Made by a program: the position numbers and the translations under genes. Source: Planctomycetota bacterium (GTDB lineage: Bacteria > Planctomycetota > SZUA-567 > H5-PLA8). Taken from it: a stretch of 64,000 bases of DNA. Positions 25,519-35,076 of this stretch are shown here, in pieces. Within the stretch, counting starts at the first letter, position 1, and each line of letters starts with the position of its first letter. Location: contig JAKLKQ010000004.1 in the NCBI GenBank assembly GCA_023150555.1, positions 24,698-88,697 on the forward strand, written 5' to 3'. Under the pieces are notes generated by a model that had not been told where the DNA came from, did no database searches, and saw only the letters and a list, made by a program, of their open reading frames with translations.

Positions 25519-27381
25519 CTACTCATAGAAGATTTCAGGCAGGATGCACAGGCCGCGGCAGGTGGGGCAGCGTTCCCATTTGCGGGTGCCGAAGGCGTCC
25601 CAGACCTCGATCACCCCCTTGGCGCCGCAGGAGGGGCAGGGTTTGCCGGTGACGGGCTCCTTGATGCGGAAGAGCTTCTCGGCGCCCATGGCACGCAGGG
25701 TGTGCAGCCTGACGTCGGGCTGCTGGACGCCCCACCAGACCTCGGGGTCGTCGGAGGTCTCGGGGTTGACGGAGGCGGACTGTTCGCCGTCGGTTTGCGT
25801 GGTGCCGCCGCCGGAGCTGCGGCTGGTGTTGCCGCTGCGGCCGGAGTTGCGGCCGGTGTTGCGGCTGGTGCCCTGGTTGGGGGCATTCATCAGCTGCACG
25901 CCGTCGCGCAGCCAGGCGCCCTTGCCGTAGAAAGCCTTGTGGAGCGAGGTGTAGATGGGCGATTTCTCCATCTGCCCGTTGACGTACTTGGCCGTGCGGT
26001 TGAAGCGGCCTTCCCAGACGTCGGTGACGCGCTGTTCCTCGACGCGCAGTTTCTGTGCGATGGTGGTGATGATGTCCTTGCCCAGGCCGCCGGCCTTGTC
26101 GGTGACGTAGGCCTTCAGTTCCGCGAAGGTCGGCGTCTTGGAGGAGAAGGACTTGCTGAGGTCGATGTCCTGGACGGAGAGGATGTCCTTGGCGTCGATC
26201 TCGTAGTTGGTGCCGCCCAGGGCGATGACGGTCTTGGCGGGATCCTGGCTCACCAGTTCGCCGCGGAAGAAGTGGCCGAACTTGGTGGTGATCAGCTTGC
26301 CGGGGATGCTGGGCACGGGCCGGCCCTTTTCGTCGACGCGGACCTTCTTGCCCAGCTTGACCTGGATCAGGTCGTTGAAGAGCGTGTAGTACATGAAGAT
26401 GACCTTCTTCTGGAAGGAGATGTTGGCCTTCTTCTCGACGTTGCTGACCAGGCCGTCCACCTTCGTGTAGTACTCGCTGTTGGGGAAGTTGCGCTTCACC
26501 AGGTCGATCTTGTCCAGTGCGCTGGCGTAGTCCTCGTTGTTGATGTCGCGGACGATCTCCAGGTACACCTTCTCGGCCTGCTGGTCGGCGTAGCGCAGCA
26601 CCAGCTCCTTGCGGAACTCCTCGGTGCGCTCCTTAATGCGGCTGTCAATCGTCGCGGCCATGTCGTAGTGGTCCAGGGCCTTGTCGTACAGGCCCATGTT
26701 GCTGGTCTCCTTGGCGAACTCGTAGTGCGCCTGCGCGTCGTCCACGGCCGGGGGCTTCTCCAGCAGCATCAGGTCGTAGCGTTCCAACGCGCTGTACAGC
26801 TCGCTCTCGCGCCGCTCGACCTTGCGCTCTTCCTCGATGTCCATCTTGGGAATCTGCATCACCTGCGTGGCGTTCTTCAGGCAGCGGTAGCCCGGCAGCG
26901 CGCGGTCGCGCAGTTCGGCGCCCCACACCGTCTTCTTGCTCTTCAGCTTCAGCAGCACGCACGGCACCGTCTTGCCCCACTTCAGCTTCCCGTCGTCGAC
27001 GTCCATCCCGAACATCTTCTGCACGCGCTTCTGCTCCGACGGCGCCAGCGAACTCCACGTGAAGTTCAGCACGTCGCCGGTCTCCGACAGCTTGAAGTTG
27101 AACTTCAGCGACGTCGGCGGCGGAATCAGGTACCCCGTGAACGGCTCGTTCGCCACCACGATCGTGACCGGGCGGCTGAGGTCCTCGCCGTTGCCGCTCT
27201 CCTCGACCAGCGGCTTGGCCGGCTGGCCTTCTTCGCCCTTGGCTTCGGCCGGCGGGTCGCCCGCCGGCGCGGGGTCCTCCGCGCCCTGCGCGGCCGCGGC
27301 CGGAGCGAGCAGGTACAGCGCGCTGGCCGCCGCCAGCAGCCCGATGCGGAAGTAGGAACCGCCGTGAGCCTCGAAACGCAT
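25519..27381 (-). CDS. Exported protein with zinc-ribbon-like C-terminus, unknown
   Basis: 620 residues. The ATG at 27381 is preferred over TTG at 27399 because GAAAGGA lies just upstream. A signal peptide (GLLAAASALYLLAPAAAAQG) is followed by a long helical region (about 130-330), a beta-barrel-like segment (FFRGELVSQDPAKTVIAL...YEIDAKDILSVQDI, about 370-410) similar to modules in two other exported proteins of this window, a Gly/Ser/Thr-rich linker, and two CxxC pairs at the very C-terminus (CPSCGAKG ... CPTCRG), a zinc-ribbon pattern. Divergent from the gene at 27730. The function is unknown; a secreted protein with zinc ribbon is unusual. Confidence 0.65.
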   Translation of the reverse strand: MRFEAHGGSYFRIGLLAAASALYLLAPAAAAQGAEDPAPAGDPPAEAKGEEGQPAKPLVEESGNGEDLSRPVTIVVANEPFTGYLIPPPTSLKFNFKLSETGDVLNFTWSSLAPSEQKRVQKMFGMDVDDGKLKWGKTVPCVLLKLKSKKTVWGAELRDRALPGYRCLKNATQVMQIPKMDIEEERKVERRESELYSALERYDLMLLEKPPAVDDAQAHYEFAKETSNMGLYDKALDHYDMAATIDSRIKERTEEFRKELVLRYADQQAEKVYLEIVRDINNEDYASALDKIDLVKRNFPNSEYYTKVDGLVSNVEKKANISFQKKVIFMYYTLFNDLIQVKLGKKVRVDEKGRPVPSIPGKLITTKFGHFFRGELVSQDPAKTVIALGGTNYEIDAKDILSVQDIDLSKSFSSKTPTFAELKAYVTDKAGGLGKDIITTIAQKLRVEEQRVTDVWEGRFNRTAKYVNGQMEKSPIYTSLHKAFYGKGAWLRDGVQLMNAPNQGTSRNTGRNSGRSGNTSRSSGGGTTQTDGEQSASVNPETSDDPEVWWGVQQPDVRLHTLRAMGAEKLFRIKEPVTGKPCPSCGAKGVIEVWDAFGTRKWERCPTCRGLCILPEIFYE

Positions 27382-27645
27382 GCCTCGAATCCTTTCCAAG
27401 ACCTGGTCTGCTTTGAACGCCTGCCTTCTCGTTGGGAGAGCGTGGTAAGCTTAAGACGAACACGCCCCCCGGTCTGGCCCACATATGACGGGCGGCGCCC
27501 GTCGTTGCTGCCCCATTGCGCGCCAAATCCGCGTACTTTAGGTCCCTGGCCGGGCCGCGAGCCTGCTTCTAACCAGCGCTCAAACAAGGGGTTACGATTA
27601 GGTTTCCGGTCCTGCACATCTGCAGCAATCGAGCAGCCAGCTTCC

Positions 27646-27674
27646 TTGATTCAAAGTCCTCCGAATCCTAAAGT
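27646..27674 (+). promoter_or_regulatory. Candidate promoter for the DUF3108 gene
   Basis: TTGATT (27646-27651), 17-nt spacer, TAAAGT (27669-27674), 56 nt before the ATG at 27730. The rest of the 348-nt divergent gap 27382-27729 shows no gene or clear repeat. Confidence 0.4.
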
Positions 27675-27729
27675 GGTGGCCTTCCACACGCGTCTGATTG
27701 CCAGCCTGGAACCCCATCAAAGGACCGCG

Positions 27730-29001
27730 ATGCCCAACCGTGCCGCCTCTGCCGTGCTGCTCGCTGCCGCGATTGCGGTGCTGGCGGGCGCGGCGGTCCC
27801 GGCGGCCTTCGCCCAGGAGGATGACGGACCGGAACCCGGCGCGGCGTCCAACGGTGGCGCGGCCACCGTGGCAGGCACGGCCAAGGCGCGCATGCATGCG
27901 GACCTGCCCGAGGCCGCGCTGCCGCTGAAACAGAACGCCCAGCTGCGGCTGCAACTCGAGGGCGAGACCGCCGAGGCGCTGCTGAAGACCCTCGAACAGG
28001 CCAACGCGAAGCACGCGCGCCAGGTGCTCGAGAAGCAGGGCCTGGCCTTCGACCACGAGGAAGGCGCGGGCAAGGTCGTGGCGCTGGAGGAAGCCGGGCG
28101 CTGGCGCGTGCGCGGCGGGGCGAACGGCGCCACCTACGAGGTGCGGCGCTGCAACGGCCGCGTGGACGTCTACGCGCTGGCCAAGGACTACGAGGAAGAG
28201 ACGCTCGAGTACGAGGTGCGCTGGAACGGCGTGCCCGCGGGAACCAGCCGGCTGACGGTGCACCGCCATGAGCCCTTCAACAAGGGCCCCGAATGCTGGT
28301 TCGCGCGCATGGTCACCGAGTCCAACCCGGTGGTCTCGACCATCTACCCGGTCAAGCACAAGGCCAAGACGGTCATCGATGTGAAGGGCGGGTTCTCGCG
28401 GCAGTTCTACCTGCGTTGCCAGGAGGGACCGTTCTACAGCGAGGAGCGCATCAAGTTCGACTACACGCTGGGTTCGCAGGTGGCCGATTACGAGCGGCCG
28501 CGCCCGCGCATCGACCCCGGCGCAGCGGCCGACCGCGACGAGCCCGCGGCATGGCGCACGACGCGTATCCCGCTGTACGGCCGGGTGCTGGACCCGCTGG
28601 CGGCGTTGTACTACCTGCGCGCGATGGACCTGAAGGGGCGCTGGGCGGCGCGGGAGCGCTTGCGCGAGGACCGCGAGGCCGGGCGCATCGACGAGGCCGA
28701 GCAGCAGGCGCGCAGCAAGGAGCTGGAGGTCGTGCTGCCGATCTGCACCGAACGCCGCGTGTGGGACACGCACCTGGAGTTGATCGGGCGCGAGCAGATC
28801 ACGGTGCCGGCTCTGGAAGGCGCGCGCTGGTGCCTGGAGGCGAAGGTCGACTGCGGCTTTTCCGGGCTCTTCCAGCGCAAAGACGCGATCCACCTGTGGC
28901 TCGACGAAACCACCGGCGTGCCGCTGAAGATGACCACCGAGCTGCCCATCGGGCCGTGCGAGGTCGTGTTGCGCAGCGTCGAGAACGGTCCGTTCGAGTA
29001 G
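27730..29001 (+). CDS. Exported DUF3108-like protein
   Basis: 423 residues; the ATG at 27730 follows AAAGGA and starts a clear signal peptide (AVLLAAAIAVLAGAAVPAAFAQ). The central block EETLEYEVRWNGVPAGTSRL ... YPVKHKAKTVIDVKGGFSRQF, with a later repeat of the same kind (VPLKMTTELPIGPCEVVLRSV), is the beta-rich pattern of DUF3108 proteins, which are periplasmic or envelope beta proteins of unknown role with a lipid-carrier-like fold. The N-terminal 100 residues (QLRLQLEGETAEALLKTLEQANAKH) are helical. It is upstream of xylA by 133 nt but functional linkage is not evident. Confidence 0.65.
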   Translation: MPNRAASAVLLAAAIAVLAGAAVPAAFAQEDDGPEPGAASNGGAATVAGTAKARMHADLPEAALPLKQNAQLRLQLEGETAEALLKTLEQANAKHARQVLEKQGLAFDHEEGAGKVVALEEAGRWRVRGGANGATYEVRRCNGRVDVYALAKDYEEETLEYEVRWNGVPAGTSRLTVHRHEPFNKGPECWFARMVTESNPVVSTIYPVKHKAKTVIDVKGGFSRQFYLRCQEGPFYSEERIKFDYTLGSQVADYERPRPRIDPGAAADRDEPAAWRTTRIPLYGRVLDPLAALYYLRAMDLKGRWAARERLREDREAGRIDEAEQQARSKELEVVLPICTERRVWDTHLELIGREQITVPALEGARWCLEAKVDCGFSGLFQRKDAIHLWLDETTGVPLKMTTELPIGPCEVVLRSVENGPFE

Positions 29002-29120
29002 GCCCGTCCGCCGAATCCCCTGCGCTTCCGGATAGGCCTCCCCCCGCGTTGACTTGCACCCGCGCCTGCGAGTGCGATGATGCCGGCATCGCGAAGAACG
29101 CCGGTTGCCGCCGCACTATA

Positions 29121-29127
29121 AAGGAGG
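29121..29127 (+). promoter_or_regulatory. Consensus Shine-Dalgarno AAGGAGG for xylA
   Basis: A full consensus ribosome binding site 7 nt before the ATG at 29135, which decides that start over the in-frame ATG at 29105. Most genes of this window have weaker sites. Confidence 0.85.
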
Positions 29128-29134
29128 CCTCGCC

Positions 29135-30304
29135 ATGGCCGACGCCTATGCGCCCAAACCCCAACACAAGTTCACCTTCGGACTCTGGACCACGGCCAAC
29201 CCGGGGCGCGACCCCTTCGGCGAGGCCACGCGCCCCGCGCTGGACCCCATCGCCAACATCCGCAAGATGGCCGAGATCGGCGCGTGGGGCTTCAACTTCC
29301 ACGACAACGATCTGATTCCCTTCGGCGAGTCGGCTTCCGAGCGCGACAAGATCGTCAAGAACGCGAAGAAGGCCATGAAGGACACCGGCATCGTCTGCAG
29401 CATGGCCACGACGAACCTCTTCTCGCATCCGGTCTTCAAGGACGGCGCGTTCACCAGCAACGACGCCGCGGTGCGCGCCTTCGCGCTGCAGAAGACGATG
29501 CATGCCATCGACCTGGGGGTGGAGCTGGGCGCCAAGATCTATGTGTTCTGGGGCGGGCGCGAGGGCGCCGAGGTGGACCTGGCCAAGGACCCCATCGAGT
29601 GCATGAAGCGCATGCGCGAGGCGATGAACTTCCTGACCCAGTACGTGAAGGACCAGAAGTACGACCTCACCTTCGCGCTCGAGGCCAAGCCCAACGAGCC
29701 GCGCGGCGACATCTTCCTCGCCACCACCGGCAACATGCTCGCGTTCATCGAGACGCTGGAGCACCGCGAGATGGTCGGCGTCAACCCCGAGTACGCCCAC
29801 GAGACCATGGCCGGGCTGAACTTCACGCACCACGTCGCGCAGGCCATCGAGGCCGGCAAACTCTTCCACATCGACCTCAACGGCCAGAAGATGGGCCGCT
29901 TCGACCAGGACCTGCGCTTCGGCAGCGAGGACCTGAAAGGCACGCTGATGCTCGTGCGGCTGATCGAGCGCAGCGGCTACGCCGGTCCGCGCCACTTCGA
30001 CGCGCACGCCTACCGCACCGAGGACGCCGAGGGCGTGTGGGACTTCGCGCGCGGCTGCATGCGGACCTATCTGGTGCTGAAGGAGAAGGCCAGGCGCATC
30101 GACGAGGACAAGGAGATCGCCGCGATCCTGAAGGAGATCAACCGCGGCGACGCCAAGCTCGAGAAACTCAGCCGGAGCTACAGCAGCGAGAATGCGAAGA
30201 AGCTTAAGGACGCGAAGCTCGACGCTGACGCCCTGGCCGGCCGCAAGCTCCCCTACGAGCGCCTCGACCAGCTCCTTAACGAGGTCATTCTCGGCGTGAG
30301 ATAA
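29135..30304 (+). CDS. xylA: Xylose isomerase
   Basis: 389 residues, matching the short (class I, Actinobacteria-like) xylose isomerases. It interconverts D-xylose and D-xylulose, and usually D-glucose and D-fructose, with two divalent metal ions. Visible family blocks: [17 protein letters not shown] at the N-terminus, [10 protein letters not shown] (catalytic His), [23 protein letters not shown] (metal-binding Glu and Lys), [14 protein letters not shown] and FHIDLNGQ with the later Asp ligands. No xylulokinase or transporter is adjacent, so the pathway context is incomplete here. Confidence 0.96.
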   Translation: MADAYAPKPQHKFTFGLWTTANPGRDPFGEATRPALDPIANIRKMAEIGAWGFNFHDNDLIPFGESASERDKIVKNAKKAMKDTGIVCSMATTNLFSHPVFKDGAFTSNDAAVRAFALQKTMHAIDLGVELGAKIYVFWGGREGAEVDLAKDPIECMKRMREAMNFLTQYVKDQKYDLTFALEAKPNEPRGDIFLATTGNMLAFIETLEHREMVGVNPEYAHETMAGLNFTHHVAQAIEAGKLFHIDLNGQKMGRFDQDLRFGSEDLKGTLMLVRLIERSGYAGPRHFDAHAYRTEDAEGVWDFARGCMRTYLVLKEKARRIDEDKEIAAILKEINRGDAKLEKLSRSYSSENAKKLKDAKLDADALAGRKLPYERLDQLLNEVILGVR

Positions 30305-30389
30305 CGCGCAAGCGCCGCGCCTCCCGCAAAACGGCACAAGCCGCGTTCCCGCCACTGGACGCCCCGCGGACATGCGGCAGAATGTTGGC

Positions 30390-31679
30390 ATGGCCCGCAA
30401 GTTCGTTCGCAAACACCGCCGCGGCGTGAAATCGCCCGCCACCTCCGCGCCCCGCCCGGCGACCCAGACGCCGCCCGAGCCGGACAAGGGCTATTACCCC
30501 ACCGATTCCGAGGCCCTGCGCGCGGCCGACGCCGCCCTGGCCGAGCGCGGCCGCCGCCTCGACGGCGCCACCGAGATCGATCCGCTGGAAGCCGCCGAAC
30601 CCACCGAGGACGACGGCCAGGAGCCGGACGGCGGACCCGGCGAGGGCCTGGAAGCGCTCGAAGCTCTGGAAGCGGACGACGGCCCCGACCCCGACGCGAC
30701 GCTGCCGCCCGAGGCCCCCAAGCCGCCGCCGGGCTCGCGCGAGTTCAAATACGGCACGCGCCTGCGGGTGCTGCGCAAGATCGCCGACGGCGGGATGGGC
30801 AGCGTCTTTCTGGGCGAGCAGCTGGGCGATGCCGGCTTCGCCAAGACCGTCGCCATCAAGATCATCCGCTCCGACCGCCTGGCCGATCCCAAGGCGCTGC
30901 AGATGTTCGTCGACGAGGCCAAGCTCGTCGCGGACCTTGTGCACATCAACATCGCGCAGGTCTACAACCTGGCGCGCTACAAGGACCGCTACTTCGTCGT
31001 GATGGAATTCCTGCACGCGAAGTCGCTGAGCCAGTACCTGCACCTCTTCCGCGAGCGCAAGGCGCGCCCGCCGGCGGACATGTCGGCGTTCATCGTCAGC
31101 CGCGTCTGCCGCGGGCTCGACTACGCGCACGGCAAGCGCGACCGCTCGGGCCGGCCTCTCGGCCTTGTCCACCGCGACGTGACGCCCAGCAACATCATGA
31201 TGGACTTCCGCGGCGCGGTGAAGCTGACCGACTTCGGCATCGCCAAGGCCCTGACGATGAACATGCCCGACGAGACGAAGGTCATCATGGGCAAGTTCCC
31301 GTACATGTCGCCCGAACAGGCCGCCGCGAAGCCCACCGACGCCCGCAGCGACATCTTCTCGCTGGGCCTGATCCTGTACGAACTGCTGACCGGCACGCGC
31401 GTCTACACGCCGCGCACGCGCGACGAGCTGCTGAAGCTGATGAACAACTACCGCATCCGCGACCCGCGCAAGATCGTCGACGACCTGCCCGACGAACTGG
31501 TCGCGATCACGATGAAGGCGCTCGAGAAGGACCCCGCGCAGCGCTACAAGAGCGCCATGGCCTTCGGCGAGGCGCTGGAGCAGTTCATGTACGGGAAGGG
31601 CTACGGACCCACCAACGAGAAGCTGGCCGCGCACCTGCTGGAACTGTGGCCGGACGTCGACCGCGACAAGGTCGAGTGA
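30390..31679 (+). CDS. Hanks-type Ser/Thr protein kinase
   Basis: 429 residues from the ATG at 30390 (an in-frame ATG at 30372 is possible). A Pro- and acidic-rich N-terminal tail of about 115 residues precedes a complete kinase domain: G-loop IADGGMGSVFLG, VAIKII with the ATP-binding Lys, HRDVTPSN catalytic loop (about residue 260), DFGIAK (about 279) and the APE equivalent MSPEQAA. The C-terminal part is the kinase C-lobe only; no transmembrane helix or sensor domain is seen, so it is a soluble kinase. The N-terminal tail could be a regulatory or autophosphorylation segment. Convergent with the nitrilase gene at 31687. Confidence 0.9.
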   Translation: MARKFVRKHRRGVKSPATSAPRPATQTPPEPDKGYYPTDSEALRAADAALAERGRRLDGATEIDPLEAAEPTEDDGQEPDGGPGEGLEALEALEADDGPDPDATLPPEAPKPPPGSREFKYGTRLRVLRKIADGGMGSVFLGEQLGDAGFAKTVAIKIIRSDRLADPKALQMFVDEAKLVADLVHINIAQVYNLARYKDRYFVVMEFLHAKSLSQYLHLFRERKARPPADMSAFIVSRVCRGLDYAHGKRDRSGRPLGLVHRDVTPSNIMMDFRGAVKLTDFGIAKALTMNMPDETKVIMGKFPYMSPEQAAAKPTDARSDIFSLGLILYELLTGTRVYTPRTRDELLKLMNNYRIRDPRKIVDDLPDELVAITMKALEKDPAQRYKSAMAFGEALEQFMYGKGYGPTNEKLAAHLLELWPDVDRDKVE

Positions 31680-31686
31680 ATCGCCG

Positions 31687-32598
31687 CTACTTCCGTGCCT
31701 TCTCGTTCGTCGTCAGGCTTCGCTCGAAGTATTCGTCGAGCAACTCGAGCTTGAACTCCTTCACGATCTCGGTGGCGCTCAGGCACTCGCCGTCGGCATA
31801 GAGCACCGCGACGCCGATGTGCGGCGGGACCTCGATGCGCACGCCGTTGCCGTACCGCGCGCGGATATCGGCGAACTTCTCGTGGTTGTAGTCCAGGTGC
31901 ACCATCGCGCGGTCGAGGTTGATGCGCGCGGTTACGGCGTCGATGTAGTTGTTCGTCAGCGTCACCGGCAGGCCGCACGGATCGAGCACGCCCGCGCCTT
32001 CCATCGGCAGCGACGAGACGAAGAAGCTGCGGCACGCGTACGCCCAGAACGGCTGCATCAGTCCGCCATGGTACGCGCTGGCGAAGGTGAGAATGTCGGG
32101 GCGCAGGGTCTCGTACCCTTTGCGTATCGCTTCGAAGTTCAGATCGAAGCAGATGACGCCGCCCAACCGCCCGGCGGGCGTCTCGACGACCACCGGCCCG
32201 CTGCCCGGCGCCAGCCCGTCGGCGACCTCGTAGACCGTCGTGTTGACCTTGTGGTACGCGCCCAGGAACTCGCCCTGCGGGCCGACGTAGGCGATCGAGT
32301 TGTATACGCGGCCGTTTTCCTTCAACTTCACGCTGCCGGCCACGGTGCATCCTTCGGCGCGCGCGAAGGAACGGTAGCATTCCAGGTACGGGCCCGGCGC
32401 ATCGAAGGACTCGGCGTGTTCGATTCTCTGTCCGTACGACTCGATGGTCTCGCACGTCACCAGCAGGTCCAGCCCGCGCCCGCGAAGGGTATCCAGCCGC
32501 GCGGCCAATTCCTTGACGACGGCCTCGTGCGAACCCGGGCCCTTCTTCGGCGCCTTGGGGCGGAAGTGGAATGTGCCGGCGGTGACGAAGCGTGCCAT
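31687..32598 (-). CDS. Carbon-nitrogen hydrolase of the nitrilase superfamily
   Basis: 303 residues from the ATG at 32598. The Glu-Lys-Cys triad of the superfamily is readable: Glu in LDLLVTCETIE, Lys in LGAYHKVNT, Cys in GGVICFDLNFE. Members hydrolyse nitriles, amides or N-carbamoyl compounds; the exact substrate cannot be told. CETIE in place of the usual PE motif is slightly unusual. The gene diverges from tspO with 58 nt between the starts. Confidence 0.85.
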   Translation of the reverse strand: MARFVTAGTFHFRPKAPKKGPGSHEAVVKELAARLDTLRGRGLDLLVTCETIESYGQRIEHAESFDAPGPYLECYRSFARAEGCTVAGSVKLKENGRVYNSIAYVGPQGEFLGAYHKVNTTVYEVADGLAPGSGPVVVETPAGRLGGVICFDLNFEAIRKGYETLRPDILTFASAYHGGLMQPFWAYACRSFFVSSLPMEGAGVLDPCGLPVTLTNNYIDAVTARINLDRAMVHLDYNHEKFADIRARYGNGVRIEVPPHIGVAVLYADGECLSATEIVKEFKLELLDEYFERSLTTNEKARK

Positions 32599-32656
32599 GG
32601 CGAAGGCCCCCGGAATGCTCGAATTGCGGCGCACTCATGCTACGCTGAAGCGGACC

Positions 32657-33196
32657 ATGCGCCAAGACGAAGCCGAGCCCGTGCAGAAGGCGGCCGCATC
32701 GAAGAGACTCGGTGCGTTGCTGGGCTTCCTGGCGCTCGCGTACGGCGCGGCCGCGGCGGGCGCCTTTGTGGGTCCGCAGCCCGGCGCGCCGGGCGACTGG
32801 TACGCGAACCTGGTTCGCCCCGACGGCACGCCGCCGGGCTGGGTCTTCGGGCCGGTCTGGACGGTGCTCTACGCGGCGATGGGCGTGGCCGCGTGGCTGG
32901 CCCTGCGCGCGGGCGATGCCGGAGGCGAAGACGCGCGGCGCCGCGCGCGCGTAGCGCTTGGCTTCTGGTTCGCGCAGTGGATCTTCAACGCCGCGTGGTC
33001 GCCGCTCTTCTTCGGAGCGCACTGCATCGGCTGGGCGCTGGTGGACATCGCCGCGCTGTGGTTGGCGGTGGGCGCCTGCACCGTAACGCTGCTGCGCGTG
33101 ACGCGAGGCGGGTGGCTGTTCGTGCCGTACTGGATCTGGGTCAGTTTCGCGTCGTACCTGAACTGGGGCTTCTGGACGCTGAATCCGCAACCTTAA
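32657..33196 (+). CDS. tspO: TspO/MBR-family membrane protein
   Basis: 179 residues with five hydrophobic helices and the Trp-rich TspO pattern: WYANLVRPDGTPPGWVFGPVWTVLY (start of helix 2), FWFAQWIFNAAWSPLFFG, and YWIWVSFASYLNWGFWTLNP at the end. The family binds porphyrins and related ligands and is linked to oxidative or tetrapyrrole stress. The ATG at 32657 follows a stretch with no clear ribosome binding site. The next gene starts 11 nt after the stop, with its own AAAGGA, suggesting an operon. Confidence 0.9.
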   Translation: MRQDEAEPVQKAAASKRLGALLGFLALAYGAAAAGAFVGPQPGAPGDWYANLVRPDGTPPGWVFGPVWTVLYAAMGVAAWLALRAGDAGGEDARRRARVALGFWFAQWIFNAAWSPLFFGAHCIGWALVDIAALWLAVGACTVTLLRVTRGGWLFVPYWIWVSFASYLNWGFWTLNPQP

Positions 33197-33207
33197 AGGA
33201 GCACTGC

Positions 33208-33516
33208 ATGATCCACGTGATCGCCACCTTCGACTTGAAGCCGGGCCAGCGCGACGAATTCCTGAAGGCCTTCGCGAAGCTGGCGCCGCTGGTGCACAAG
33301 GAGAAGGGCTGCATCGAGTACGGCGCGGCAGTGGACGTCGCCTCGGGCATTCCGGTGCAGAACCCGCTGCGCGCCGACGGCGTGACCGTAATCGAGAAGT
33401 GGGAGAGCACCCAGGCGCTGCAGCGGCACCTGGCCTACGAGCCCGTCGCCGCGTTCCTGAAGGAGACCGGGCCGATGGTGAAGGGCCTGAGCCTGCAGGT
33501 GCTGGAACCGGCGTGA
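33208..33516 (+). CDS. Antibiotic-biosynthesis-monooxygenase (ABM) fold protein
   Basis: 102 residues, ATG at 33208 after AAAGGA. It has the ABM/YgiN-like dimeric ferredoxin fold pattern: MIHVIATFDLKPGQRDEFLKAF, EKGCIEYG, VIEKWESTQALQRHL. Such proteins act on quinones or haem, or are of unknown role. Tightly linked to tspO (11 nt), so a shared tetrapyrrole or redox function is possible but inferred. Confidence 0.85.
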   Translation: MIHVIATFDLKPGQRDEFLKAFAKLAPLVHKEKGCIEYGAAVDVASGIPVQNPLRADGVTVIEKWESTQALQRHLAYEPVAAFLKETGPMVKGLSLQVLEPA

Positions 33517-33547
33517 AAAAGCAGGGGCGAGGGGAGATAGGCGAAAG

Positions 33548-33811
33548 GTGAGTAGCGAGCAGCCGATTCCGTGGACCGGCGACCTGGAGCGCGCCTGTTC
33601 GGCCGAGTGGCACGGGCTGGAGTTGCGCGCCGAACGCGTGCCGAACGATCCCAACGAGGGCTGGTGGTGGTCGGTCGTTGACGTCGAAGACGGCGAGGAG
33701 CTTGCGCACAGCGCCGAGTTCGACCCGCCCATCGGCACGAAGTCGGGGGCATCGGCCCGCGCTGCCGCCGAGTGGGCCGCGCGCAAACTCCAGTATCCCG
33801 AAGGGCGGTGA
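33548..33811 (+). CDS. Small conserved-looking hypothetical protein
   Basis: 87 residues, GTG start at 33548 preceded by GAAAGG. The start region overlaps a GGGGCGAGGGG-type short-period repeat (33524-33545) that lies just upstream. The product is acidic and Trp-rich (GWWWSVVDVEDGEEL), with AARAAAEWAARK-like C-terminal helix. It was not recognised. It stops 4 nt before the convergent kbl gene ends. Codon use fits its neighbours, which supports a real gene. Confidence 0.55.
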   Translation: MSSEQPIPWTGDLERACSAEWHGLELRAERVPNDPNEGWWWSVVDVEDGEELAHSAEFDPPIGTKSGASARAAAEWAARKLQYPEGR

Positions 33812-33815
33812 GAAG

Positions 33816-35012
33816 CTACTTCACCACGCCCAGCGCCTTGCCGACCTTCGTGAACTTTTCCAACGCGAAGGCGAGGTCCTTCTCCTCCATCGCGGCGCTG
33901 ATCTGCACGCGGATGCGCGCCTGGCCCTTCGGCACCACCGGGAAGCTGAAGCCGATCACGTAGATGCCTTCGCCCAGCAGCTGTTCGGCCATCGCGCCGG
34001 CCAGCTTCGCGTCGCCGAGCATGATCGGGATGATGGGGTGCTCGCCGGGGACGATGTTGAAACCCGCCTTCGTCATGCCTGCGCGGAAGATCCTGGTCAG
34101 CTTCTCGAGCTTGTCGCGCAGCGCGGTGTTGCCGGCGAGCAGTTCGAGCGCCTTCAGCGAGGTCGCCGCGACGGCGGGCGGCAGCGTGTTGCTGAACAGG
34201 TACGGGCGGCTGCGCTGGCGCAGCAGCTCGACGATCTCCTTGCGCCCCGACGTATAGCCGCCGCTGGCGCCGCCCAGGGCCTTGCCGAAGGTGCCGGTCA
34301 GGATGTCGACGCGGCCCATCACGCCACGGTATTCGTGGCTGCCGCGGCCGCTCTTGCCCATGAACCCCACGGCGTGGCTGTCGTCGACCATCACGAGCGC
34401 GTTGTACTTGTCGGCGAGGTCGCAGACGCCGTCCAGCGGCGCGATGATGCCGTCCATGCTGAAGACGCCGTCGGTGGCGATGAGCTTGAAGCGCGCCTTC
34501 GCGGCGTCGGCTTCCTTGAGCTTGGCCTCGAGGTCCTTCATGTCGCCGTTGTTGTAGCGGTAGCGCTGCGCCTTGCAGAGGCGCACGCCGTCGATGATCG
34601 AGGCGTGGTTCAGCGCGTCGCTGAGGATCGCGTCCTCTTCCTTCAGCAGCGTCTCGAAGAGCCCGCCGTTGGCGTCGAAGCAGCTCGAGTACAGGATCGT
34701 GTCTTCGGTGCCAAGGAACTCGCTGACCTTGGCCTCGAGCTTCTTGTGCAGCGTCTGCGTGCCGCAGATGAAGCGCACGCTGCTGAGCCCGTAGCCCCAC
34801 TCGTCGAGCGCCTGCTTGCCGGCGGCGATCAGGCGTTCGTCGCCGCTGAGGCCCAGGTAGTTGTTGGCGCAGAGGTTCATCACCTTGCGGCCGTCGGCGA
34901 GGGTGATCCAGGGGCCCTGGCGCCCGGCGATCTGGCGTTCGTTCTTGTACAGCCCCGCGTCGCGGATGCCGGCGAGTTCGTTCTGGAGATGCGCCTGGAA
35001 GTTGCCGTACAT
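33816..35012 (-). CDS. kbl: Glycine C-acetyltransferase (2-amino-3-ketobutyrate CoA ligase)
   Basis: 398 residues, PLP-dependent alpha-oxoamine synthase. It cleaves 2-amino-3-ketobutyrate with CoA to glycine and acetyl-CoA, the second step of threonine degradation. Family blocks present: [62 protein letters not shown], and the PLP Lys in [14 protein letters not shown]. Downstream of tdh on the same strand, separated by 64 nt that contain a short-period repeat; together they form the Tdh-Kbl pathway. Confidence 0.96.
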   Translation of the reverse strand: MYGNFQAHLQNELAGIRDAGLYKNERQIAGRQGPWITLADGRKVMNLCANNYLGLSGDERLIAAGKQALDEWGYGLSSVRFICGTQTLHKKLEAKVSEFLGTEDTILYSSCFDANGGLFETLLKEEDAILSDALNHASIIDGVRLCKAQRYRYNNGDMKDLEAKLKEADAAKARFKLIATDGVFSMDGIIAPLDGVCDLADKYNALVMVDDSHAVGFMGKSGRGSHEYRGVMGRVDILTGTFGKALGGASGGYTSGRKEIVELLRQRSRPYLFSNTLPPAVAATSLKALELLAGNTALRDKLEKLTRIFRAGMTKAGFNIVPGEHPIIPIMLGDAKLAGAMAEQLLGEGIYVIGFSFPVVPKGQARIRVQISAAMEEKDLAFALEKFTKVGKALGVVK

Positions 35013-35028
35013 AGTGAACTCCTTTTGC

Positions 35029-35070
35029 GGGGTCCGGGAACCGGTTACCGGTATCCGAAACCCGGTTCTC
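35029..35070. repeat. Short-period CCGGGAACCGG-type repeat between tdh and kbl
   Basis: Degenerate units of CCGGAAC/CCGGTTAC/CCGAAACC type occupy most of the 64-nt gap between tdh and kbl. Related strings lie at 20622-20652 and 49323-49360. Confidence 0.55.
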
Positions 35071-35076
35071 GCTGAC